Below, one piece after another: positions 1 to 9,362 of a stretch of DNA of 64,000 nucleotides. The position numbers were made by a program, and so were the translations under genes. Every line of letters begins with the position of its first letter. The first letter of the stretch is position 1. Source of the stretch: Actinomyces sp. zg-332 (GTDB lineage: Bacteria; Actinomycetota; Actinomycetes; Actinomycetales; Actinomycetaceae); NCBI RefSeq assembly GCF_011751945.2, contig NZ_CP064951.1, positions 558,001 through 622,000 on the forward strand, given 5' to 3'. The notes beneath the pieces were generated by a model. It was not told where the DNA came from, ran no database searches, and saw nothing but the letters and a program-made list of their open reading frames with translations.

Positions 1-888
1 GAAGTCTGTATGTTTTGGTACAAAATTGAACTCTTTTTGGAATGGTCTAGGATCTGTTTTATATTTGAAATCGTGAAATTTTCTGTCTGAGACGTGCAGA
101 TAGTTTGTTTCTTGTTTGTTAAAACACCTATTGATGGTCTGCACAACTTCTAAATTAGTTTTTTCTATTCCTGAAGTTATAATATATTTTCCTGTTTTAT
201 TTGAAAGAATTATTTTCCATAGTGCTAAGCAGTGGTCTTGTACATGTATCCATTCTCTTACTTGTTTTCCGTAGCCATAAATGTGAGGTTTTTTACCAGT
301 AATAATAGAGGTTATTGAACGTGGAATAAATTTTTCAATATGTTGATAGGGTCCGTAGTTGTTGCACGAATATGAGATAGAGGCTTTTAGATTGTATGAG
401 TGTTTCCAAGCCCAAACTAGTATGTCAGCACTTGCTTTAGAAGCAGAATAAGGTGAAGTAGGGTTGTATTTATCGTCTACATTAAACCCTGGGTGATTTT
501 CTTGATTTTCAAGTATTTGTCCAAAAACTTCGTCTGTTGATATATGGTGGTATCTTTTTTGGTACTTTGTACACAAACGGAGTAAGTTGTATGTTCCTAT
601 TATATTGGTATTTATGAATGAGTCTGGGTCATTAAAAGAGTTATCATTATGTGATTGTGCTGCAAAGTTTATGACTAAGTCAGTTTCAGATACTAATGGT
701 TCTATTTCGTTTATATTTGATATGTCTTTTATATAGTATGTAATTTTGTTTTCTTTTAGTATTTGAGGGCATGCACTGTAGTCTAGTTTATCTATTACTA
801 TTAGTTCATGTTCTGGGTGATTTAGTTTTGAATATAGAGCAAAGTTCAAACCTATAAATCCAGCTCCGCCGCATATCAATATTCTCAT
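1..888 (-). CDS. rmlB: dTDP-glucose 4,6-dehydratase, C-terminus beyond the window edge
   Basis: The enzyme converts dTDP-glucose to dTDP-4-keto-6-deoxyglucose, the second step to dTDP-rhamnose and related cell-surface sugars. The visible 296 residues start at an ATG (888) with MRILICGGAGFIG, a Rossmann NAD-binding motif (residues 7–13). The catalytic triad TDE (118–120) and the YxxxK motif YSASK (Y147, K151) of extended short-chain dehydrogenases are present. Residues such as SHNDNSF and NNYGPYQ are typical of RmlB. The ribosome site is weak. The stop codon and neighbours downstream are outside the window, so operon context is unknown. Other NDP-sugar dehydratases are possible but RmlB fits best. 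Confidence 0.9.
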   Translation of the reverse strand, partial: MRILICGGAGFIGLNFALYSKLNHPEHELIVIDKLDYSACPQILKENKITYYIKDISNINEIEPLVSETDLVINFAAQSHNDNSFNDPDSFINTNIIGTYNLLRLCTKYQKRYHHISTDEVFGQILENQENHPGFNVDDKYNPTSPYSASKASADILVWAWKHSYNLKASISYSCNNYGPYQHIEKFIPRSITSIITGKKPHIYGYGKQVREWIHVQDHCLALWKIILSNKTGKYIITSGIEKTNLEVVQTINRCFNKQETNYLHVSDRKFHDFKYKTDPRPFQKEFNFVPKHTDF

Positions 889-1036
889 ATATCCAGTTTA
901 GCATTTGGAATGATAAAAGGTATTTAATAGCAGATATTTTATTCTTTCAAAAGTATATTATGTATCGATATCATTAAATTTAGATTTTTTCTGTATAAAC
1001 ACGCAAAATGTTATTTTAAAAGGGTTGACTTTATAA

Positions 1037-1063
1037 GTCACATCAATGTAATTTATATGTGAC
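1037..1063. promoter_or_regulatory. inverted repeat upstream of whiB2
   Basis: GTCACAT (1037–1043) and ATGTGAC (1057–1063) form a perfect 7-bp inverted repeat with a 13-nt spacer, 24 nt before the whiB2 start. A TTGACT (1024–1029) lies just upstream and could be the -35 box, with TAATTT at 1048–1053 as -10, so the repeat would overlap the promoter. The half-site order is opposite to a CRP site. Which protein would bind is unknown. Confidence 0.4.
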
Positions 1064-1086
1064 GTACGATTTTAAGGATTTGTTTC

Positions 1087-1389
1087 GTGTGGAATTTATT
1101 TGGTGATGGACCTCTAAAAGTGTCTGCTAATGGGGAAGTGACACTTTATGACTTGCTGTTTGAAGGAGATATGTCTTCTTGGCAAGATAGAGCTTTGTGT
1201 GCCCAAACTGATCCAGAAGCTTTTTTCCCTGAAAAGGGTGGGTCGACTAGGGAAGCAAAGGGTGTTTGCGAAGCATGTGAAGTGCGTCAAGAATGTTTGG
1301 AATACGCCTTAGAAAATGATGAACGTTTTGGAATCTGGGGTGGATTGTCAGAACGTGAACGTCGTAAGTTGAAAAAAGTAGCTGAATAA
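1087..1389 (+). CDS. whiB2: WhiB2/WhmD-type iron-sulfur transcription regulator
   Basis: WhiB proteins are small actinobacterial regulators that hold a [4Fe-4S] cluster and bind the sigma factor; the WhiB2/WhmD branch is tied to septation and cell division. The four cluster cysteines are C38, C61, C64 and C70, followed by the GIWGG turn (82–86) and a basic C-terminal DNA-binding tail (SERERRKLKK). The stretch ALCAQTDPEAFFPEKGGS closely matches mycobacterial WhmD. The start is GTG at 1087, chosen because AAGGA (1074–1078) sits 8 nt ahead; an internal ATG at 1171 lacks a comparable site. It is monocistronic, with an inverted repeat in its promoter region. Length of 100 residues is normal. Confidence 0.92.
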   Translation: MWNLFGDGPLKVSANGEVTLYDLLFEGDMSSWQDRALCAQTDPEAFFPEKGGSTREAKGVCEACEVRQECLEYALENDERFGIWGGLSERERRKLKKVAE

Positions 1390-1860
1390 TTCTTTGAGTA
1401 ATTCGTATTTATTGCTTTCTGTTGTAATAGTGTTTAATAACGTGTTTAAAATTTTCGGTGTAGCATTTCATCTTTATCTTGTGTAATTTTTCTAATATAT
1501 AAAACACGTGTTGTATAAATGTAAGGACATAAATATTGTTTAGCTACGAAAACAGTCTATATATGGTAAAAACCTTTAGGATACGTATTTTAGATACTGC
1601 TTATAAAATAACAAGCTTTGGAATATAAGTAAAAATATTACTGCTTGGAATGAGAACAATAAAACTCGATGTTTGTTTTGTAAATACGAGGCTTCGTAGA
1701 AAATGTTATGAAATGTATGAAGAATGAAAATACAATTTTATTAAGTGATATGAGCTTTTCGGCTTAGAGTTTTATACTTTTTTTGAGATGGAGCCGTTTG
1801 AGTTCTTTTTAGAAAATCCTGATTTGACTAAGATTGATGTAGAAAAAGTTAAAGAAAAGT
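1390..1860. other. AT-rich intergenic region
   Basis: No convincing gene. A short frame from ATG 1788 runs into the antisense of the tRNA gene and stops at 1898; it has no good ribosome site and I do not call it. Confidence 0.5.
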
Positions 1861-1932
1861 GCCCCCTGCGGGACTCGAACCCACAACCTACGGATTAGAA
1901 GGCCGTTGCTCTATCCATTGAGCTAAGGAGGC
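1861..1932 (-). tRNA. tRNA-Arg (anticodon TCT)
   Basis: The minus strand folds into a 72-nt cloverleaf: acceptor GCCTCCT/AGGGGGC, D stem GCTC/GAGC, anticodon loop CTTCTAA giving UCU, and T arm with TTCGAGT. It would read AGA, a common arginine codon in AT-rich genomes. CCA is not encoded. The base of the anticodon stem nearest the loop is C31 opposite U39, a mismatch where the E. coli counterpart has C–G. Confidence 0.93.
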
Positions 1933-2208
1933 ATACCAATGTATTATAAAACTTTTTTGTTAAAATTTCTAATACTTAAATAAAAATTTTATTTTAAGGT
2001 TATCTATCGTAATAAAATCTTCGTATTTATACAAATTCACTAATTGATAAATATAACAATATTACTTGGCAAAGTGCTAGTAAATTTTCTTGAAGCATCT
2101 TGAGAGAATAAAAAGTTTTAGTTATCCACATTTTTTAAAAAAATCATTTTTTCTAAGTATATGTGAAAGAAAATTATAGTACTTGTAAAATATAACGTAA
2201 GGAAAAAT

Positions 2209-2706
2209 ATGACTCATTCAATTGATATAAATGTAAGTGGTATTGCTGCAACTCAACCTACGCAAATAACTACTAGTAAAGGTGTGGCTTTTACTCGTTT
2301 TAGATTGGCATCTACATGTAAGTTTCGTTCTCCTAATGGTGACTGGAAAAATAGCAAAACTCATTGGTTTACTGTAAAAGCATGGGGAAAAACTGCTGAA
2401 AATATTGTTAGTTCAGTGAGTAAAGGTGACCATTTGCTTGTTTTTGGACGATTACAAGTTGAAGTGTGGAAGAAAGAAAATAGCAATGGAACTGATGTAT
2501 GTATACATGCTATTTCTATAGGACAAGATTTGTGCTTTGGAAAAACTAGTGGGTATGAACGTAATATTTATAGTGGACAGAATTCTTCCGAATATAATAG
2601 CTATGATGAGGATACTAGTTCTAACAATGCTTTTAATATTGATGTTGAATCTTTTACTAAAAATAGCTCAATTGAAACTTATGATGAGACTGTCTCTTTG
2701 TGTTAA
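2209..2706 (+). CDS. ssb: single-stranded DNA-binding protein paralogue
   Basis: An SSB-family protein of 165 residues. Residues 1–105 carry the OB-fold pattern (VSGIAATQPTQI, FTRFRLAST, WFTVKAWGKTAENI, GDHLLVFGRLQVEVW). The rest is low-complexity, Asn/Ser/Asp-rich. The usual acidic C-terminal tip that binds replication partners (DDxIPF type) is absent; the protein ends ETVSLC. That points to the accessory SSB found next to ettA in actinobacteria rather than the main replication SSB. The ATG follows AAGGAAAAAT, a good ribosome site. ettA begins 53 nt downstream. Confidence 0.88.
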   Translation: MTHSIDINVSGIAATQPTQITTSKGVAFTRFRLASTCKFRSPNGDWKNSKTHWFTVKAWGKTAENIVSSVSKGDHLLVFGRLQVEVWKKENSNGTDVCIHAISIGQDLCFGKTSGYERNIYSGQNSSEYNSYDEDTSSNNAFNIDVESFTKNSSIETYDETVSLC

Positions 2707-2711
2707 AGTGC

Positions 2712-2717
2712 TATAAT
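2712..2717 (+). promoter_or_regulatory. candidate -10 box for ettA
   Basis: A consensus TATAAT lies in the ssb–ettA gap, 42 nt before the ettA start. No convincing -35 box is seen, so ettA may have its own extended promoter in addition to read-through from ssb. Confidence 0.35.
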
Positions 2718-2759
2718 GTCTAGTGGAACGTAGTCATTTTAGATAAAAGGTGGATGATT

Positions 2760-4442
2760 TTGGCAGAATACATATACTCTATGGTGAAGGCTCGTAAAGC
2801 TCATGGGGATAAAGTAATTCTTGATGATGTTACTATGGCATTTTTACCAGGTGCAAAGATTGGTATGGTTGGTCCAAATGGTGCCGGTAAATCAACTATT
2901 TTGAAAATTATGGCAGGGCTTGATACTCCGTCTAATGGTGAAGCTAGGCTATCTCCAGGCTATACAGTCGGTATTTTGCAACAGGAGCCACCATTAAATG
3001 AAGAAAAAACTGTTCTAGGAAACGTAGAAGAAGGCGTTGGTGAAATTAAAGCAAAGCTTGATAGATTCAACGAAATTTCAGAATTAATGGCTGATCCAGA
3101 AGCAGATTTTGATGCTTTGATGGAAGAAATGGGTAAGCTACAAACTGAAATTGATGCGGCTGATGCTTGGGATTTAGATTCACAGCTTGAACAAGCTATG
3201 GATGCTTTACGTTGCCCTCCACCAGATGCTTCAGTGAAGAATTTGTCTGGTGGTGAACGTAGACGTGTAGCATTGTGTAAGTTGCTTTTAGAGGCACCCG
3301 ACTTATTACTTCTTGATGAGCCTACAAACCACCTAGACGCTGAATCTGTTTTGTGGCTAGAGCAACACTTGGAAAAGTATCCAGGTGCTGTTATTGCTGT
3401 TACACACGATAGGTATTTCCTAGATCATGTTGCTGGTTGGATTGCTGAAGTAGACCGTGGGCGCTTGTACCCATATGAAGGAAATTACTCCACATATCTG
3501 GAAAACAAACAGGAACGTTTGCAGATTCAGGGCAAGAAAGATGCAAAGCTTGCTAAACGTTTGAAGGAAGAGCTTGAATGGGTACGCTCAAATGCTAAGG
3601 GACGTCAAGCGAAATCTAAAGCACGTTTGGCTCGCTATGAAGAAATGGCAGCTGAAGCTGAACGCACACGTAAGCTAGACTTTGAAGAAATTCAAATTCC
3701 ACCAGGTCCTCGCTTGGGTGATGTGGTAATTGAAGCTAAAGACTTGAATAAAGGTTTTGATGGCCGTACTTTGATTGAAGGCTTATCTTTCTCACTACCT
3801 AGAAACGGTATTGTGGGCGTAATTGGTCCTAATGGTGTTGGTAAAACTACACTTTTCAAAACAATTGTAGGATTGGAGCCTTTGGACTCTGGAGAACTAT
3901 CAGTAGGTGAAACGGTCAAACTATCATATGTTGACCAGACTCGTGCTGGTATTGATCCTGAAAAGACGCTTTGGGAAGTAGTATCTGATGGTTTGGATTA
4001 TATCCAAGTAGGACAAGTAGAAATGCCATCTAGAGCCTACGTTTCAGCTTTCGGTTTCAAAGGTGCTGATCAACAAAAGCTTGCTGGTGTTCTATCTGGT
4101 GGTGAAAGAAACAGGTTGAACTTAGCGCTTACTTTGAAACAGGGTGGAAACTTATTACTACTTGACGAACCTACTAACGATTTAGATGTTGAAACTTTGT
4201 CATCACTTGAAAATGCATTGTTGAACTTTCCTGGTTGTGCGGTTGTAATTACACACGATCGCTGGTTCTTGGATAGGGTAGCTACTCACATTTTGGCTTA
4301 TGAAGGTGATGAAGAAAATCCTGCTAAGTGGTATTGGTTCGAAGGAAACTTTGAAAGCTATGAAAAGAATAAAGTAGATAGACTTGGAGCGGAAGCTGCA
4401 AAACCTCATAGAGTAACTCATAGAAAGTTAACACGTGACTAA
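2760..4442 (+). CDS. ettA: energy-dependent translational throttle protein EttA (ABC-F)
   Basis: A ribosome-associated ABC-F ATPase that gates entry into elongation by binding the E site. It has two ATP-binding cassettes without membrane segments: Walker A GPNGAGKST near residue 40 and GPNGVGKTT near residue 355, signatures LSGGERRR and LSGGERNR, and Walker B LLLLDEPTNHLD and LLLLDEPTNDLD. The EttA 'arm' and inter-domain linker are present. I place the start at TTG 2760, giving the family N-terminus MAEYIYSMVKARKAHGDKVI, because AAGG (2747–2750) is 9 nt away; an ATG at 2754 in the same frame is only 3 nt from that site. At 560 residues it is normal length. A 105-bp piece of this gene recurs inverted near 9.6 kb. 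Confidence 0.95.
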   Translation: MAEYIYSMVKARKAHGDKVILDDVTMAFLPGAKIGMVGPNGAGKSTILKIMAGLDTPSNGEARLSPGYTVGILQQEPPLNEEKTVLGNVEEGVGEIKAKLDRFNEISELMADPEADFDALMEEMGKLQTEIDAADAWDLDSQLEQAMDALRCPPPDASVKNLSGGERRRVALCKLLLEAPDLLLLDEPTNHLDAESVLWLEQHLEKYPGAVIAVTHDRYFLDHVAGWIAEVDRGRLYPYEGNYSTYLENKQERLQIQGKKDAKLAKRLKEELEWVRSNAKGRQAKSKARLARYEEMAAEAERTRKLDFEEIQIPPGPRLGDVVIEAKDLNKGFDGRTLIEGLSFSLPRNGIVGVIGPNGVGKTTLFKTIVGLEPLDSGELSVGETVKLSYVDQTRAGIDPEKTLWEVVSDGLDYIQVGQVEMPSRAYVSAFGFKGADQQKLAGVLSGGERNRLNLALTLKQGGNLLLLDEPTNDLDVETLSSLENALLNFPGCAVVITHDRWFLDRVATHILAYEGDEENPAKWYWFEGNFESYEKNKVDRLGAEAAKPHRVTHRKLTRD

Positions 4443-4444
4443 TG

Positions 4445-4485
4445 AAATTTTGGTGAAAATTAAATGTTAATTTTCACCAAAATTT
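4445..4485 (+). terminator. hairpin terminator after ettA
   Basis: A perfect 19-bp stem (4445–4463 with 4467–4485) and a 3-nt loop, starting 2 nt after the ettA stop. The stem is A/T-heavy with a GGTG core, so it can work in either direction. Confidence 0.75.
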
Positions 4486-4527
4486 ATATTTAAAACTTTT
4501 ATTAATCAATATTCTTCTGGAGAAAAA

Positions 4528-6522
4528 ATGAGTAAGTTTGCTGGTATCGTTGATACTGATAATTTAGATGTAGATGTTAGAATACAAGATGATTTGTATA
4601 GATTTATAAATGGTAACTGGATAAAAAACCATAAAATAAGCCCTGATAGATCGCGCGAAGGTGCATTTACATCTTTGTTAGAAAAAAGTGAAAAAGACGT
4701 TCATGAAATTATTAAAGAAATTGTTGAAAAAGCAAATACTGGCGAACTAAATGATAAATCACGTAAAATTGCAACTATATATTTAACTTTTATGGATGAA
4801 ACTTCTGTTGCAAATAGGGGATATAAAGATATAACTCCGATGGTTGAAGAAATTCATTCAGCTGAGGATATTACCGAACTGTCTAGAATAATGGCTAAAA
4901 ATACTAAATTAGGTGTCAAACCTTTATTCTTTTTTGATGCTGAAAGTGATTTAAATAATCCTGATAAATACATTATTTTCTTTGGACAGAGCGGTTTAGG
5001 GCTACCGGATGAGTCTTTCTACACTAGTGAACAGTATCGTCCTATTCAAGAAGCTTATGTAGAGCATATAAACAATATGCTTGCTTTATATGGTTTGGAT
5101 AGAAATGCTGATAAGGTATATGCCTTTGAAAATAAAATAGCTAACCATCACTGGGATAGAGTAAAATCACGCCAAGCTGATTTAATGAATAATCCTATGA
5201 CTTGGGATGAACTAAAAAACTTGAATACAGCTTTTTCTTGGGAAGAGTGGAAACTAGGACTTGGTGAAATAGGATCTGCTTTTGATAACGTGATATGTAT
5301 GACTCCATCATTTTTTGAAGAGGGCATAAAAGTATTTTTAGAAGAAGACGTAGAAGTTGTTAAAACATGGATGATATGGAACGTATTGCATACTTATGCT
5401 CCATATCTAGATGATAAGTTCGTAAATGAGAACTTTAATTTTTATGGCAAAGTACTTTCCGGTACAGATGAGATTCGTCCTCGTTGGAAACGTGCAGTTT
5501 CTTTAGTTGAAAGTTGTGTTCCCGATTTAATAGGTAAACTTTATGTTGAAAGGCATTTTCCTGAAGAAAATAAGAAGAAAATGGAAGAACTAGTAGCTAA
5601 TCTACTAGAAGCCTATAGAATTTCAATTACAGAATTAGACTGGATGAGTGAGGAAACTAAACAAAAAGCTCTGCAGAAACTAGGAACTTTTGTTTATAAG
5701 ATTGGTTATCAAAATAAGTGGAAAGAATATGAAAATCTTAAGCTTGATGGCTTGTCACTGGTAGAAATAATTTTTGAAAGTATGAAATATGACTTTGATT
5801 TTATGCTCTCAAAAGTTGGTAAGAATATTGACCGTGATGAATGGCATATGACTCCTCAAACTGTCAATGCTTACTATCATCCAATGTTGAATGAAATTGT
5901 TTTCCCAGCAGCAATATTGCAGTCCCCATTTTTTGATGTGAATGCTGATGATGCAACAAATTATGGTGCTATCGGAGCAGTTATTGGACACGAAATTGGA
6001 CATGGTTTTGATGACCAGGGATCAAAGTATGATCACACTGGTGCTTTAAACGATTGGTGGAGCAGCGAAGATAAAGATAAGTTTGAAAAGCGGACATCTA
6101 AGCTTGTTGAACAATACGATAAGTGCATACCTTTCGAGTTGTCTGATTTAGAAAACGCATCTGAGAATTATCATGTTAATGGTAGCTTGACATTGGGTGA
6201 AAATATTGGTGATTTAGGCGGGTTATCAATTGCTATAAAGGCATATAAGTTAGCACAGTCTAGTAAAGGTATTGATCCATATTCCGATACTATTGATGGG
6301 TATAACGGTGTTCAGAGGATATTTTTCTCATGGGCTAATATTTGGAAAACTAAGAGTAGACAAGAAGAAGCTATTAGGTTATTGAGTATAGATCCACATT
6401 CACCCGCAGAGTTTAGATGTAATCAAATAGTTAAAAATATTGATGACTTTGTTGATGTTTTTGCTGTAAATGAAGATGATGAAATGTGGTTGGATCCACA
6501 AGACCGTGTGAAAATTTGGTAA
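4528..6522 (+). CDS. pepO: M13-family zinc metallopeptidase (PepO-like)
   Basis: A neprilysin/endothelin-converting-type endopeptidase that cleaves oligopeptides. The zinc motif HEIGH is at residues 488–492 (within VIGHEIGHGFDDQGSKYD), the third zinc ligand region is ENIGDLGGL, and NAYYHPMLNEIVFPAAILQ is the conserved substrate-binding stretch. There is no signal peptide or N-terminal membrane anchor, so a cytoplasmic location is expected, as for lactic-acid bacterial PepO. Length 664 is standard. GGAGAAAA precedes the ATG. pepN follows after 27 nt, so the two form a peptide-degrading operon that would feed amino acids to the cell. Confidence 0.95.
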   Translation: MSKFAGIVDTDNLDVDVRIQDDLYRFINGNWIKNHKISPDRSREGAFTSLLEKSEKDVHEIIKEIVEKANTGELNDKSRKIATIYLTFMDETSVANRGYKDITPMVEEIHSAEDITELSRIMAKNTKLGVKPLFFFDAESDLNNPDKYIIFFGQSGLGLPDESFYTSEQYRPIQEAYVEHINNMLALYGLDRNADKVYAFENKIANHHWDRVKSRQADLMNNPMTWDELKNLNTAFSWEEWKLGLGEIGSAFDNVICMTPSFFEEGIKVFLEEDVEVVKTWMIWNVLHTYAPYLDDKFVNENFNFYGKVLSGTDEIRPRWKRAVSLVESCVPDLIGKLYVERHFPEENKKKMEELVANLLEAYRISITELDWMSEETKQKALQKLGTFVYKIGYQNKWKEYENLKLDGLSLVEIIFESMKYDFDFMLSKVGKNIDRDEWHMTPQTVNAYYHPMLNEIVFPAAILQSPFFDVNADDATNYGAIGAVIGHEIGHGFDDQGSKYDHTGALNDWWSSEDKDKFEKRTSKLVEQYDKCIPFELSDLENASENYHVNGSLTLGENIGDLGGLSIAIKAYKLAQSSKGIDPYSDTIDGYNGVQRIFFSWANIWKTKSRQEEAIRLLSIDPHSPAEFRCNQIVKNIDDFVDVFAVNEDDEMWLDPQDRVKIW

Positions 6523-6549
6523 CGAATATAGAAATAGGAGCTAATATAA

Positions 6550-9099
6550 ATGCCAGGACAGAATTTAACTCGCGAAGAAGCAAAGCAACGTTCTAGTCAT
6601 ATAAATGTTGTTTCTTATGATGTTATTTTGGATTTAACTCAAGGTGAAGAGACTTTCAAATCAGTTACTACTGTGAAATTTACTAGTTCTTCAAAAGAAA
6701 GTACTTTTATTGATTTAATAGCTGAAAAAGTAAATTCTATTACTCTTAACGGCAACGAAGTAGATATAAATTGTTACCAAGATAGCAGAATCTGTTTAGA
6801 AAACTTATCAGATGACAATGAGCTAATTGTTGATGCTAACTGCTACTACATGCACACAGGTGAAGGCTTACACCGTTTTGTTGACAAAGCTGATGGTGAG
6901 GCTTATGTATATTCACAGTTTGAAGTTGCTGACTCAAGACGTATGTTTGCTGTGTTTGAACAGCCAGACTTGAAATCTAAGTTTAGATTTACTGTTACAA
7001 CTCCTAAACATTGGATTGCTTTTTCAAATAGTCCAACTCCTAAACCTGTTGAAGGAAAAGATTCTAGGACATTTTGTTTTGAGCCAACAGATACTATGTC
7101 TTCATATATTACTGCTTTAGTTGCTGGACCTTATAAAGGTGATACTGGCTCTCTTACTTCTTCTGATGGTAGGCAAATACCTTTAGGTGTATATTGCAGA
7201 GCTTCAATGTATGAGTTTTTAGATGCTGAAGAAATAATGGATATAACTAAGGCTGGCTTCAAATTCTATGAGAAGGAGTTTGATTATCCATATCCTTTTG
7301 CTAAGTATGATCAAATTTTTATTCCAGAGTTTAACGCTGGAGCTATGGAGAATGCTGGTTGTGTAACTTATCGCGATGAGTATGTTTTCCGCTCAAAACC
7401 AGTAGAAGCTATTGTAGAACGCCGAGCAATTACAATTTTACATGAGCTTGCTCATATGTGGTTTGGTGATTTAGTAACTATGAAGTGGTGGAATGACTTA
7501 TGGTTGAATGAGTCATTTGCTGAATTTATGTCTACACTTTGTACTGCTGAAGCAACTCGTTGGACAAATGCTTGGACTACTTTTAATAGTTTGGAAAAGA
7601 ACTGGGCTTATCGTCAGGATCAGTTGCCTTCAACACACCCTATTTCAGCTAATATTAGGGATTTAGAAGATGTTGAAGTTAACTTTGACGGTATTACTTA
7701 TGCTAAAGGTGCTTCAGTTTTGAAACAGTTAGTGGCATACGTTGGACGTGAAGCATTTTTCGAGGGAATTAAAGTTTACTTTAAGAAACATGCTTGGAAG
7801 AATACTGAACTTACAGATTTGTTATCAGAACTTGAAAAGACTTCTGGGCGAGATCTTTCTAAGTGGACAAAGGTGTGGTTAGAAGAAAGTGGCGTAAACC
7901 TTATGCGTCCTGTTATTGAAACTGACTCTAATGGTGTAATTACACATTTTGGGGTGCAACAAGAAGCTTTTTCAGAAGGTGCTTCTATTAGACCACATCG
8001 TTTAGTTGTAGCAGGATATGACTTAGTAGATTGTAAACTTGAACGTAGTGTTAGAGCAGAATTAGATATCGACTCAGAAAACACTACTGTAAGTGAATTT
8101 ATAGGAAAGAAACGTCCAAATATTATTTTGATAAATGATGAGGATTTAACATATTCCAAAGTTAGAATGGATGAAGAGTCATTGGCTTATGCTGTTGAGA
8201 ATATAGATAAGTTTACTTCGACTTTGCCTCGCTCATTGGTTTTATCTAATGCTTGGGATATGGTACGTGACGGCGAGTTTAAAGCTAGTGATTATGTTGA
8301 TTTAGTTTTGCGCGCACTAGAAGTTGAAGAAGATTCTTCAACAGTACGTGTTTTATTGCGTCAATTAGGAGCTTGTGTATATAACTATAGCGCTGTTGAA
8401 AATCGTGGTCGTTTGCAGGCAAAAGCTTTTGAATTCTTGAAAGAAAAAGCAAAAACAAGTCAAGCTGGTGGAGACATACAGTTGCAATGTGTAAAGGCTT
8501 TGACTAGCTTGTGTGCTCGCGAAGAGGACTATGCTTTTATTCGTAAATTGCTCGGTGGTTGCAACTGTGTTAGCGGTTTAGTGCTTGATCAAGATTTACG
8601 TTGGCAGCTATTAATTGCTTTGGCTGAGGGTGGCTGTGCTGACGAGAATGATATTAAAGCTGAGCTAGATAGAGATAACACAGTTACTGGTAATCAGAAT
8701 GCTGAATGTGCTTTTGCTTCATTCCCATCAAAAGAAGCAAAAGATAAAGCTTGGAATACCATTATGAATGATGCCAAAATAGCTAACGATACTTTGAATG
8801 CTATTATGGATGGTTTCTTGAATGTTACTGATCGCTCGCTAATTGTTTCTTACTACAAAGAGTATTTCAATAGTCTTGAAGAAATTTGGAAAGAGAGAAC
8901 AATTGCTGTTTCTTCTTCAATGGTTGAGACTTTATTCCCAGTATTATTTACAGGTATGGGATTTGAGATTGATCCAGTACATGAGGGTGAAAGATGGTTG
9001 GACACTCATAAAGATGCAGCACCCGCTTTGCGTAGAGTTGTTTCAGAGTGTTTAGATGATACAAAGCGTGTGCAAAAAGCTCAGCAATTTGATGCTTAA
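6550..9099 (+). CDS. pepN: aminopeptidase N (M1 family)
   Basis: A zinc aminopeptidase that trims N-terminal residues from peptides. The exopeptidase motif GAMEN is at residues 264–268, and the zinc site HELAH is at 298–302 with the downstream glutamate in WLNESFAEF. The C-terminal half is the helical ERAP1-like domain. Length 849 fits actinobacterial PepN. AATAGGAG lies before the ATG. It is the second gene of the pepO–pepN unit and ends at a strong terminator. No secretion signal is seen. Confidence 0.96.
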   Translation: MPGQNLTREEAKQRSSHINVVSYDVILDLTQGEETFKSVTTVKFTSSSKESTFIDLIAEKVNSITLNGNEVDINCYQDSRICLENLSDDNELIVDANCYYMHTGEGLHRFVDKADGEAYVYSQFEVADSRRMFAVFEQPDLKSKFRFTVTTPKHWIAFSNSPTPKPVEGKDSRTFCFEPTDTMSSYITALVAGPYKGDTGSLTSSDGRQIPLGVYCRASMYEFLDAEEIMDITKAGFKFYEKEFDYPYPFAKYDQIFIPEFNAGAMENAGCVTYRDEYVFRSKPVEAIVERRAITILHELAHMWFGDLVTMKWWNDLWLNESFAEFMSTLCTAEATRWTNAWTTFNSLEKNWAYRQDQLPSTHPISANIRDLEDVEVNFDGITYAKGASVLKQLVAYVGREAFFEGIKVYFKKHAWKNTELTDLLSELEKTSGRDLSKWTKVWLEESGVNLMRPVIETDSNGVITHFGVQQEAFSEGASIRPHRLVVAGYDLVDCKLERSVRAELDIDSENTTVSEFIGKKRPNIILINDEDLTYSKVRMDEESLAYAVENIDKFTSTLPRSLVLSNAWDMVRDGEFKASDYVDLVLRALEVEEDSSTVRVLLRQLGACVYNYSAVENRGRLQAKAFEFLKEKAKTSQAGGDIQLQCVKALTSLCAREEDYAFIRKLLGGCNCVSGLVLDQDLRWQLLIALAEGGCADENDIKAELDRDNTVTGNQNAECAFASFPSKEAKDKAWNTIMNDAKIANDTLNAIMDGFLNVTDRSLIVSYYKEYFNSLEEIWKERTIAVSSSMVETLFPVLFTGMGFEIDPVHEGERWLDTHKDAAPALRRVVSECLDDTKRVQKAQQFDA

Positions 9100-9109
9100 G
9101 TGATACGGT

Positions 9110-9157
9110 TTTAGTTTTGTAGGGTGGTGTAAAATTATACCACCCTACAAAACTAAA
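9110..9157 (+). terminator. terminator after pepN
   Basis: A 19-bp perfect stem (9110–9128 with 9139–9157) containing TAGGGTGGT/ACCACCCTA. It closes the pepO–pepN operon. Confidence 0.8.
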
Positions 9158-9362
9158 CCTTTCCTAGTAACTCCTCGCTTTTACCTTTCGCTATTTTTCC
9201 CCTCACAGCGTTTTGTTTTTCTCTGTTTAACATTTTTTGTTTTTGTTTTCTGGAATTTTGCTTTTCTAGTTTTTTCTTTTCTGGTTTCTGTTTTTCGGTT
9301 TTTTCTTTCTTTCTTTCTTCTTCTTCTTCTTCTTCTTCTTCTTCCTCCTCCTCCTCAGCTTT
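9153..9362 (-). pseudogene. decayed Glu/Lys-rich reading frame with GAA repeats
   Basis: On the minus strand a 69-codon open frame has about a dozen consecutive Glu codons (GAG then GAA), then a GAAA-repeat stretch and a Lys/Gln-rich tail ending KGKSEELLGKV and TAG. It lacks a start codon upstream of the repeat. Codon-like sequence continues upstream in a different frame (DYYDDGGSDVLIDTKEEKKD), separated by a one-base shift. I read this as a degraded gene; a tetranucleotide-slippage gene is the alternative. No family is recognised. Confidence 0.4.

Noticed and set aside
1788-1898. Short frame MEPFEFFLENPD... running into the tRNA
   Set aside because: It overlaps the antisense of tRNA-Arg and has no ribosome site. 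It could be a remnant but cannot be supported.
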